64,000 nt of DNA, from NCBI RefSeq assembly GCF_029626025.1, contig NZ_JARUBF010000001.1, positions 4,030,001 to 4,094,000 on the forward strand, written 5' to 3'. Position numbers and translations under genes: made by a program. Positions 43,769-51,519 of this stretch are shown in pieces; position 1 is the stretch's first letter; each line of letters opens with the position of its first letter. Below the pieces are notes generated by a model, which made no database searches, was not told the origin of the DNA, and worked only from the letters and a program-made list of their open reading frames with translations. This DNA is from Solwaraspora sp. WMMD406 (GTDB lineage: Bacteria; Actinomycetota; Actinomycetes; Mycobacteriales; Micromonosporaceae).

Positions 43769-46578
43769 GCGGCGTCCCTCGCGACCCGGTGGAACTGGCG
43801 TCGACGTCGCCGACGACCGAGGTACGCGACACCGGGCACGCGACCGCCAACGGTGCGGGATCCAACGCCAACAGCGGTACGCAGATCACTAACACCACCA
43901 CTAACACCACCACGACCAAGACCACCAAGACCGTCAGTCTGGTGGCGGTCGTACAGGCCTCCGGGCCGGATCATTTCGATCCCCGTGATCCCCTCGACCG
44001 GACCGCCGATCGCCTGGCGCGCGCCGTCGACGCCGCGTTGAAAGACGAGCAGCTGACCAATTCGATGCCGGTGTGGCTCCGCGCGGCGCACGACCCGGAT
44101 GCCGCCACCCATCACCGGTATGTCTACGGATCGGACGATGTCGCGCAACGCTGGGCGCGAGGTTTCAGCTCGGATGACCTCGACGCCCTGTGCGCAGAGT
44201 TCGAGCAATTGCCGAAACGCCGGCTCGTGCTGCTCGGCGGGGCGGGAGCGGGCAAGACCTCGGTGCTGGTGAAGCTCGCCTACGTGCTTCTGCGGCGGCG
44301 GGCCGAGTCGGGCCAGACCCTGCCGTCGCCACCTGTCCCGGTGCTTTTTCCGCTGAGCGTCCGCGACCTCGACCACGGTGATCTCGCCGAGTGGCTGGCG
44401 CGGGACCTGGTCAGGCGCTACGGGTCGGCGCTGGCGCGACGGGGGCGCGACGGCCTACGGATCGCCCGGGACCTGATCCGTTCCGGCCGGGTCCTGCCGA
44501 TGCTGGACGCTCTGGACGCGCTCGACGAATCCGCGTCAGCCGTGGTGGACCACCTCAACCGCACCAACCTGGCGGTCGTCATCTCGGCACGATCCGAAGA
44601 GTTCCGCTCGGCGGTCACCGGGACCAAGGGCGAGGGCTGGAACCGCAAGCCCGTCGACGGCGCGGCGGTGCTCGAACTGGAGCCGGTCTCGCCCGGTACG
44701 GCAATCGAGTTCGTCCGCCAGGCCACGCCGAACGCCCAGTACCACAAGTGGGACGCCGTCGCCGCCCACCTGGACGCCTGTCCGGACGGGCCGCTGGCCA
44801 GAGCGCTTTCCGCCCCGTACGCGGTCCTGCTGGCCCGGCAGGGCTACGCCGACCGCGACGCCGATCCCGGCGAGTTGCTGGACGTCGACCGGTTCCCTGA
44901 CGCGGACAGCGTCTTCCAGCACCTGCTCGGTGCCCTGCTGACGCAGAGCCCGTTCGGCCGCTACGACCCGAAGCGGACCGCACGATACTGGTCTCATTTC
45001 GAGTTCCTCGCGGCCCACAACGAACGGCTCGGCACCGACCGGCTGGCCTGGTGGACCCTGATCACGACCACGCCGCGCCTGGTCGTCGTCGCCGTGTTCG
45101 GCGGTGCCGGATTCCTGGTGACCGTGCTGGCGGTGGTGCTCGGCGCGGCCGTCGCCGGTGCATGGGAAGGGTTCTCGGCGCGCGATTCGCAGCAGTTCCT
45201 GGAGCGGGCCGGCTGGGCGGCGGCGGATGTCGTACCGGCGGGGATGACGCTCGGTGTGGTCGTCGGTGCCGTCACGGCGGCCCTGGGCGGGATAGCCGTT
45301 CGGAAACCGGCCGTGCCGATGCCGTCCCGGCTCGCTCTGCGCTTTCCGGGGGTGGCGTCGATCCGGTCGATCGCCGCCGGCGCGGGGATCGGAACGGCGG
45401 CGGCCACCATCTTCGTCGTCATCGCGGTGATCCTGTTCGGGTACGGCACCGCGCGCGATCTCGCCGCCGCGGTCTATTCCGTGGCGGGAGCCGCGATGCT
45501 GGCCCTGTTGCCCCGACTCCACACGGTGACCGACACGACGCAGGCCATCCTTCCGTCCAAGGTGCTCCACACCGACCGTTTGGCTGCCTTGTGGAACATG
45601 TCCATCAGCGCTGTGCTGACCGGCGTCGCGGCGGCGCTCACCGTCGATCTCGCGATCCGTCCCGATGACCATCCGCCGACCGTCGCGGTGGCGTTGACCT
45701 TCGGGCTCGGCGCCGTCGTCGCCCGGGGCGCCGGCACCGCCTGGCTCCAGTCCCTGGTCGCCCGGACCTGGCTGGTGATCACCGGGCGACTGCCGTGGCG
45801 GCTGATGACGTTCCTCGACCGGGCGTACCGGCCGAAGGGGCGAGTGCACCGGGTCGACCCCGCCGACTCGATCGTCCTGCGCAGGGTCGGCGGCGTGTAC
45901 CGGTTCACGCACACGCTGTTGCAGGACTTCCTCGCCGCTCGCTACCGTGCTCGGTCCGCCTCGGTCCGACCCCGCAGCTGGCTGCCGTGGGGTGCCGCCG
46001 CCCTGTTCGTCGCCGGGTGCATCGTCGCCGCCGTACTACCAGGCGTGGTCGCGATGCGCGAGCCGCGTACGGTGGTCTGCGACCCGCCGTCGACGGCAGC
46101 GGCGCGGTCGTCACCCCCGGACGTCGGTGCGCCGGCCGAACCGGACCTCGGGGGATCGGTCGAGCTGGCCCGGACCGGTTGCGTGCTGCGGGAGTCGACC
46201 GATGTCTTCCGCAACCACCTCGACAAGATCGACCTCGACACGGGTGAACCGGGGCGCGGCGGTAGCGCCATCCTGCTCGGTCCCGCCCGCAGCGGCGGGA
46301 CGGCCGACACCATCATCGAGTACCAGCGGATCCGTACGGTGGTCGACGGGCAGGCGTTCGTGCACATCGACGCCGGCACTCCCGTCGACCACCGGTACTG
46401 CCGGGCCGCGCTCGGGCAGCCGCACCGACGGGTCACCAGCGTCCGACACGAGATGCTGAAGCCGGGGGACACCCTCTGCGTCGTCACCGATCAGGACCGG
46501 ATCGCGATGATCCGCGTCGTCGATCCGCCCGCCGGATCCCGCCCACGGCTCGTCTTCGACTTCACCCTGTGGCACTGA
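43765..46578 (+). CDS. Membrane-associated NACHT-domain NTPase
   Basis: 937 aa from ATG 43765. The N-terminus is a low-complexity Thr/Asn-rich stretch (about 36-56). The NACHT module has Walker A GGAGAGKT (158-165), Walker B with the doubled acidic pattern VLPMLDALDALDES (243-254) and sensor VVISARSEEFR. About eight hydrophobic helices follow (roughly 400-620), then TLLQDFLAARY, a NACHT-family end motif, another membrane helix near 755 and an extracytoplasmic C-terminal domain. NACHT proteins are STAND switches; bacterial ones can give phage defence, but the membrane-spanning form here may instead relay surface signals. No effector domain is recognised. Confidence 0.85.
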   Translation: MSGVPRDPVELASTSPTTEVRDTGHATANGAGSNANSGTQITNTTTNTTTTKTTKTVSLVAVVQASGPDHFDPRDPLDRTADRLARAVDAALKDEQLTNSMPVWLRAAHDPDAATHHRYVYGSDDVAQRWARGFSSDDLDALCAEFEQLPKRRLVLLGGAGAGKTSVLVKLAYVLLRRRAESGQTLPSPPVPVLFPLSVRDLDHGDLAEWLARDLVRRYGSALARRGRDGLRIARDLIRSGRVLPMLDALDALDESASAVVDHLNRTNLAVVISARSEEFRSAVTGTKGEGWNRKPVDGAAVLELEPVSPGTAIEFVRQATPNAQYHKWDAVAAHLDACPDGPLARALSAPYAVLLARQGYADRDADPGELLDVDRFPDADSVFQHLLGALLTQSPFGRYDPKRTARYWSHFEFLAAHNERLGTDRLAWWTLITTTPRLVVVAVFGGAGFLVTVLAVVLGAAVAGAWEGFSARDSQQFLERAGWAAADVVPAGMTLGVVVGAVTAALGGIAVRKPAVPMPSRLALRFPGVASIRSIAAGAGIGTAAATIFVVIAVILFGYGTARDLAAAVYSVAGAAMLALLPRLHTVTDTTQAILPSKVLHTDRLAALWNMSISAVLTGVAAALTVDLAIRPDDHPPTVAVALTFGLGAVVARGAGTAWLQSLVARTWLVITGRLPWRLMTFLDRAYRPKGRVHRVDPADSIVLRRVGGVYRFTHTLLQDFLAARYRARSASVRPRSWLPWGAAALFVAGCIVAAVLPGVVAMREPRTVVCDPPSTAAARSSPPDVGAPAEPDLGGSVELARTGCVLRESTDVFRNHLDKIDLDTGEPGRGGSAILLGPARSGGTADTIIEYQRIRTVVDGQAFVHIDAGTPVDHRYCRAALGQPHRRVTSVRHEMLKPGDTLCVVTDQDRIAMIRVVDPPAGSRPRLVFDFTLWH

Positions 46579-46582
46579 CGTC

Positions 46583-48217
46583 TCACCCTGTGGCGCTGAC
46601 GTCGGACTCCTGGCCGACCCGGATGGCGAGGCGGTCCAGGTAGGTCAGTTGCAGTGCGACGAACGCCGCCAGGAACAGCAGCAGGAGCGGCACCGGTAGG
46701 AGCAGACCGAAGCCGAGGCCGTCTGCCTCGGCCCGTGCGCCGCTGAACAGCCGGAAGACACTGACCGTGGCCGGCATGCCGCTCGGACCCTGGGCCACCA
46801 GCCACGGCCAGAGCAGCTGACCGGCGTTGAACAGCCAGGTCAGCAGACCCGCCAGGGCGAGCATCGGCAGTGCCGGCAGCAGCATCGTGCGGGTGAATCC
46901 GCCGCCGGCCTGCCAACGGGCGTGTTGACCGCGACCGAGCAGGGCGAACGCGACAAGCGTCGGAATCGACACCCAGCCCGGCGGGATCAGACTGATCATG
47001 CTGTCCAGCAGGCCGAGGTCGCGCGCCCGGACATAGGATTCGATCGCCAGCGGGCCGGTGCCGACGAACAACCACGGTGCGAACGGCAGCAGCAGGAGTT
47101 CGCTGTGGCGACCGAGTGGGCGCAGCCCGCCGATGGCGAATCCGGCGAGCGCGGCGATCCCCACCGAGACGACGGACGCCACCAACGTCGGCAGCCATGT
47201 CGCGATCACGGTCTCTGCCGGGCTCCCCCCGCCGAACGGGCCGTCGGACTGGAACTGGAAGATCCGGCGCAGCCAGGGGAAGGCGATCCAGACGCCGGCG
47301 GCGACCAGGACGGTCAGTGCGACGGCCAGCCCGATGCGGGCCGGTACCCGGCCGGCGGCCCGCTGGGTGGTGTCGACGGCCTGCCGGGTGGGATCGACCT
47401 CGATCCGGGCCCGGGTGATCAGCAGCAGCCCGACCGCTGCGACGCCGAGCAGCATCAACGGGGCGAGCAGCAGCACCACGGAAGCCGAGCCCCGGCCGAT
47501 CTCGAACCGCATCAAGCTGAGCGTGACGATCTCGGTCAACGGAGTCCAGGAGCCGTCCCGGCGGGCGCCCAGGACCACCGCGGCGTCGAAGATCTGCAGT
47601 ACGGTCGCCAGGATGCCGATCGCCAGCACCCCGGCGACGGTCAGCGCGGCGGACAGTCTGGCCCGCCAGGGCGAGCCGCCCCGCAGCGCGGCCAGGAACA
47701 GGGTGGTGGCGACCGCGACGACCAGTCCGGCACTGGTGACCGCCGTCAGCCAGAACATGGTGGCGTACGGGTGCTCGACGACCGTGGCGACGTCGAGTCG
47801 GTCCGTCCGCCAGCCGATGAGGAGCCCGACCGGTGCGTAGCAGGCCACCGGTAGCACCAGCAGTACCCGGGTGGCCGACCGGGCGGCCCGGCCGGCCCGG
47901 TCGGCGAGCAGGGCCAGCAGCGGGGCGACGACCAGCCCGACCAGCAGCGGCACCAGGGCGAGCAACGCGGTGAGCCACAGCGAGCCGACGAATCCGTCGT
48001 CGAACGCGGCCTGGTAGTTGTCGAGACCGACACCCTCGGCCGGCCCGATCAGGTTGTCGCGGGTCGTCGACCGGTACACGGCCAGCGCCGACGGCAGCAC
48101 ATAGGACCCGAGCAGGGCGAGTACGGCGGGCAGGAGCAGTCCGATGCCGAGTCCGATCCGCAGACCTCGATCGAGCCCGGTTCCGGTGGTCGGCGCGGGT
48201 GGGATCGTACTGGCCAT
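46583..48217 (-). CDS. ABC transporter permease, two permease domains fused
   Basis: 544 aa. The protein contains two binding-protein-dependent permease modules: residues 1-290 resemble MalF-type sugar permeases (LGLLLPAVLALLGSYVLPSALAVYRST, DNYQAAFDD) and residues 300-544 resemble the MalG-type partner (WIAFPWLRRIF, VSVGIAALAGFAIG). The fused format replaces the usual heterodimer. ATG 48217 has GAGGAG six bases upstream. No ATPase or solute-binding gene is adjacent, so it must use components encoded elsewhere, or it is an orphan. The substrate is unknown; sugars are likely from the family. Confidence 0.82.
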   Translation of the reverse strand: MASTIPPAPTTGTGLDRGLRIGLGIGLLLPAVLALLGSYVLPSALAVYRSTTRDNLIGPAEGVGLDNYQAAFDDGFVGSLWLTALLALVPLLVGLVVAPLLALLADRAGRAARSATRVLLVLPVACYAPVGLLIGWRTDRLDVATVVEHPYATMFWLTAVTSAGLVVAVATTLFLAALRGGSPWRARLSAALTVAGVLAIGILATVLQIFDAAVVLGARRDGSWTPLTEIVTLSLMRFEIGRGSASVVLLLAPLMLLGVAAVGLLLITRARIEVDPTRQAVDTTQRAAGRVPARIGLAVALTVLVAAGVWIAFPWLRRIFQFQSDGPFGGGSPAETVIATWLPTLVASVVSVGIAALAGFAIGGLRPLGRHSELLLLPFAPWLFVGTGPLAIESYVRARDLGLLDSMISLIPPGWVSIPTLVAFALLGRGQHARWQAGGGFTRTMLLPALPMLALAGLLTWLFNAGQLLWPWLVAQGPSGMPATVSVFRLFSGARAEADGLGFGLLLPVPLLLLFLAAFVALQLTYLDRLAIRVGQESDVSATG

Positions 48218-48465
48218 GGTGGGCTCCTCGGGCATCGACGCCACACGTTGTCGACGCCGACGATAGACCGTGCACTCCACCCGGTCCGCCCCGATGTGTC
48301 CGCGCCGCACACCGTGTCGGATCGCGGCGGCGGCCGGCCGGACCGATCGATCCGGCCGCCGACCGGTGACTCGATCCGGCCGACCACCGGTGACGCCGTG
48401 GGCCGGCCCGGCCGACCACCGGTGGGGTGGCCGGGCCGGGCCGGCATCGGTACGGCGGGCGACGG

Positions 48466-50154
48466 CTACTGGGTCAGGTCGGCGACCTCCTCGGCGGTGA
48501 GCCTGCCGCGCGAAGCGGTCGCCGTGGCGGCGCGGGCGGCGGCGCTCGGCGCGGCCGTCGGCGGATTCGGCGGCCGCTGCCAGTGCCAGTCGCTGACCGC
48601 CTGGTAGGCGGCGACCACCGACAACAGCCGGTCCTCGGCGTACGGCAGGCCACCGAGGATGGTGCCGATCGGTACGCCGCCGCCGGTGAAGCCGATCGGG
48701 AAGGCGATCTCCGGCAGTCCGACGATGTCGAACGGCACCGGGCTGGTCTGCACCACCACGTCGCACGAGCCGAAGATCTGGTCGAGGACGCGCTCCAGCA
48801 GCAGCAGCTTGGCCCGCTGGCCGGTGACCCAGCCGTTGGCGCCCAGCAGCGCCCCCTGCAGCCAGCTGGTCACCGACACGCCGAAGCCCCGCAGGTCGGA
48901 GCGCAGGTACGGCATGAACGGCTCACTGCGTTCGGGCAGCCGTACGTTGTTGAACGAGCCGCCGGTGAGCAGGTTCCACTCCTCGGGGAACGGCACCTCG
49001 ACGAGCGTGCACTCGGGGATCTCCGCCATCGCGGCGAGGAACGCCCGCCGCGCCACCGCCGTTTCCGAGGAGCCGTCGGCGTAGCCGGGCAGCACGCCGA
49101 TCCGGGTTTTCCACCGCATCCGCAAGGTGCCGCCGTCGTAACGGGGGGTGGCCGCGTTGATCAGGTTCGGCACCGGGGGCAGGCCCTGGCTGCGGGGGTC
49201 GGCCGGGTCGGGGCCGGCCATCGCCATCAGCATGATGGCCGCGTCCTTGGCGTCGCGGGCCAGCGGACCGGGATGGTCCCGGGTGTAGGTGAGCGGGATG
49301 ATCCCGGCCAGCGACACCCGGCCCATCGTCGGCTTGATCCCGGTGAGGTTCTGCGCGTTGGACGGCGCGGTGATCGATCCGCCGGTCTGGGTGCCGATGC
49401 CGGAGGTGGCCATCCGGCCGGCGACCGCGGTGGCCGTACCGGTCGACGATCCGCCCGGGTTGGTAGACGGGTTCGTCGGGGTCCAGGCGTTGACCGTGGT
49501 GACCTGCCCGTTGGGCAACGTGGCCCGGGTGGTCGCCAGCGGACCCATCTGGGTCTTGCCGAGCACGATGCCGCCCTGGACGGTGAGCTTGGCGACGGAC
49601 GTGGCGTCGTACGGCGGGACGAAGTCCTGGAACAGGTACGAGTTGGCGGTGGTCGGCACACCCTCGGTGAAGTAGTTGTCCTTGATCGCCAGCGGGATGC
49701 CGTGCAGCGGTCCCCGGTACGGCCGGTTCGCCCACTGCCGGGCGGCCTTGACCGCCTGTTCGGCGAGGACCACGTTGAACGCCTGGTACGTCGAGTCGTA
49801 GGCGGCGATCCGGTCCAGGTAGGCCTGGAGCAGTTCGACCGGGGCGATCTTGTTGTGCCGGATCATCCAGGCCGCTTCGGAGATCGTCCACTCCGTCGGG
49901 TCGGCCATCGCCGATTCGCGCGGCTTGGTGTAGGCGCCACCCCGGTCGAGTTCCGGGTTGAACTTGACCGCCGGCGCGCTGATCGGGCTGGGTGCGGCCG
50001 ACGCGGTTCCGGCGAGGCCGGGCAGGGCCATGGTGCCGACGGTGGCGGTCGCGGCGAGTGCGGCCGTACGGGCTAGGAAGGCGCGGCGGTCGATCATCCG
50101 GTCCAGCGGCTGCTGGAGGTCGGTGGAGGTGTCTGTCACGGCGTCCTCTGTCAT
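48466..50154 (-). CDS. Tat-exported amidase
   Basis: 562 aa. The N-terminus has a twin-arginine motif (IDRRAFLARTAALAATATVG) and a hydrophobic region ending near TASA. The amidase signature Ser-cisSer-Lys triad is visible: catalytic Lys in PLAIKDNYF, and the GGSSTGTATAVAGRMATSGIGTQTGGSI region with both serines. It hydrolyses an amide outside the membrane; the substrate is unknown. The start at 50154 overlaps the stop of the 101-aa gene (ATGA). The last 45 residues are an Ala/Pro-rich tail without homology I recognise. Confidence 0.9.
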   Translation of the reverse strand: MTEDAVTDTSTDLQQPLDRMIDRRAFLARTAALAATATVGTMALPGLAGTASAAPSPISAPAVKFNPELDRGGAYTKPRESAMADPTEWTISEAAWMIRHNKIAPVELLQAYLDRIAAYDSTYQAFNVVLAEQAVKAARQWANRPYRGPLHGIPLAIKDNYFTEGVPTTANSYLFQDFVPPYDATSVAKLTVQGGIVLGKTQMGPLATTRATLPNGQVTTVNAWTPTNPSTNPGGSSTGTATAVAGRMATSGIGTQTGGSITAPSNAQNLTGIKPTMGRVSLAGIIPLTYTRDHPGPLARDAKDAAIMLMAMAGPDPADPRSQGLPPVPNLINAATPRYDGGTLRMRWKTRIGVLPGYADGSSETAVARRAFLAAMAEIPECTLVEVPFPEEWNLLTGGSFNNVRLPERSEPFMPYLRSDLRGFGVSVTSWLQGALLGANGWVTGQRAKLLLLERVLDQIFGSCDVVVQTSPVPFDIVGLPEIAFPIGFTGGGVPIGTILGGLPYAEDRLLSVVAAYQAVSDWHWQRPPNPPTAAPSAAARAATATASRGRLTAEEVADLTQ

Positions 50155-50456
50155 TGGGGCTTGCGCCATTCGGTGCTGATGGACGGGTAGAGGATCGGCG
50201 CGGGCTGCTGCGACAGCGCCATCGCGGTCGCCGGGTCGGCCGCCCCAGGGGTGGGCATCTGGTACGCGGCCAGGGCGGGGACGGTGCTGCGCATGAAGGA
50301 GCGCAGCGAGGCGAGCACGGAGTCGCGGCCCGGGCTGCCGGTGACCGGGTCGGCGGTGGTGCCCGCCGGTAGTTGATCGAGATCGATGCCGAGTGAGGCG
50401 AGCTGCGCGACGATCAACGTGTTCAGCTCGTCGTCGGTCGGGGGAGTGGGGGCCAT
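50151..50456 (-). CDS. Small conserved-looking protein coupled to the amidase, 101 aa
   Basis: ATG 50456 has GGAGG six bases upstream. The product has an acidic N-terminus (MAPTPPTDDELNTLIVAQL), a serine/proline-rich middle and RSFMRSTVPALAAYQMPTP; no signal or membrane segment. The stop overlaps the amidase start, so the two are made together. A role as helper or maturation factor of the amidase is possible but only inferred. Confidence 0.7.
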   Translation of the reverse strand: MAPTPPTDDELNTLIVAQLASLGIDLDQLPAGTTADPVTGSPGRDSVLASLRSFMRSTVPALAAYQMPTPGAADPATAMALSQQPAPILYPSISTEWRKPQ

Positions 50457-50571
50457 GAACAACCTCCTGGCTGCGAAGCGATGGCCCACAATTTCCGGTC
50501 GGTTCGTGTCGACGGCGTGTCGCGACGATCACGTGATCATGAATCTGCCCAGGTCACAGCCGGTTTTGCGG

Positions 50572-51405
50572 TCATTCTGTCGGCAGTGATCCGGATTTCC
50601 GCTCGGTGGCGTCGCGCAGCGCGTCATGGCTTTGGTCGACGGTGACCTGGATTCCGGCGAGCAACACGTCTAGTCCGTTTTGGAATGTCTCGCGGGCTTC
50701 CTGCTCCAGGTACGGCACGGACTCGTCGTCGACCTGGAACGCACCCGCACGTTCCAGCCGGGTGAGCGTCGGGAAGTGGTCGGCGAAGTCCGGAGCGACC
50801 TCGGTGAGCATCGCCGACCGGGCGAGCCACCACTCGTCGTCGGTGCTGCCGGTGACCTGCCGGGCGAGTCGGCTCTGCGAGACGGTCAGCGCCACGCCGC
50901 GTACGAAGTGGATCACCGTACCGATGGTGCGCCACAGCACCCTCGCCGGCAGGCCGGTCGGACCGAGGATCCGCGCGGCCGTCTCCAGCAGCGCGTACTC
51001 GTGCGGACCGAGCACCGGCCGGGCCGACGACACCTGCAACACCCACGGGTGCCGCAGGTAACAAGCCCAGAGGTCATCGGCCCAGGCGGTCAACGCCGCA
51101 CGCCACCCGTCGACCGTCGGGTAGTCGGTGGGTAGCTCGGCGTGCACCTGGTCGTACATCAGATCGAGCAGTTCGCTCTTGCCCGGCACGTACGTGTACA
51201 GCGCCATGCCGCTGCGTCCGAGCCGCTGGCCGACCGCGCGCATCGACAGCGCGCCGATCCCCTCGGCGTCGGCCAGGGCGATCGCCGCCTCCACGATCGC
51301 CTCGACGCTCAGACCGGGTCGCGGGCCGGGCCGGTTACCTGACCCTGCGTCGCCCTCGTCCGCCGTGGACCGGCCCGCCGTGGACCGACGCCACAACAGC
51401 TCCAT
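50572..51405 (-). CDS. TetR-family transcriptional regulator
   Basis: 277 aa from ATG 51405 (an earlier start at 51444 is possible). The N-terminal helix-turn-helix reads LSVEAIVEAAIALADAEGIGALSMRAVGQRLGRSGMALYTYVPGKSELLDLMYDQV, a classic TetR domain. The longer C-terminal ligand domain resembles the TetR_C type of regulators of drug or lipid genes. It lies 115 bp upstream of the amidase pair on the same strand and is a likely regulator of it. Confidence 0.92.
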   Translation of the reverse strand: MELLWRRSTAGRSTADEGDAGSGNRPGPRPGLSVEAIVEAAIALADAEGIGALSMRAVGQRLGRSGMALYTYVPGKSELLDLMYDQVHAELPTDYPTVDGWRAALTAWADDLWACYLRHPWVLQVSSARPVLGPHEYALLETAARILGPTGLPARVLWRTIGTVIHFVRGVALTVSQSRLARQVTGSTDDEWWLARSAMLTEVAPDFADHFPTLTRLERAGAFQVDDESVPYLEQEARETFQNGLDVLLAGIQVTVDQSHDALRDATERKSGSLPTE

Positions 51406-51519
51406 CGACCGGCGCGGGTCGCCCTGAGCAGCGAAAACCACCACCTCTGCAGCTCCTCGCGGCGTGCCGTGCCCTGCTTTCCGTCGGGTGAGACTACCTG
51501 GTGATCCCGGACATTTCCG

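Noticed and set aside
41613-46578. Protease-NACHT pair as a defence system
   Set aside because: The S8 protease has a clear export signal and its own double terminator, and is divergent from the NACHT gene, so a shared cytosolic role is unlikely.
48659-50200. Plus-strand frame of 549 aa antisense to the amidase
   Set aside because: It has no domain, and the minus strand carries a complete amidase with a Tat signal and catalytic residues.
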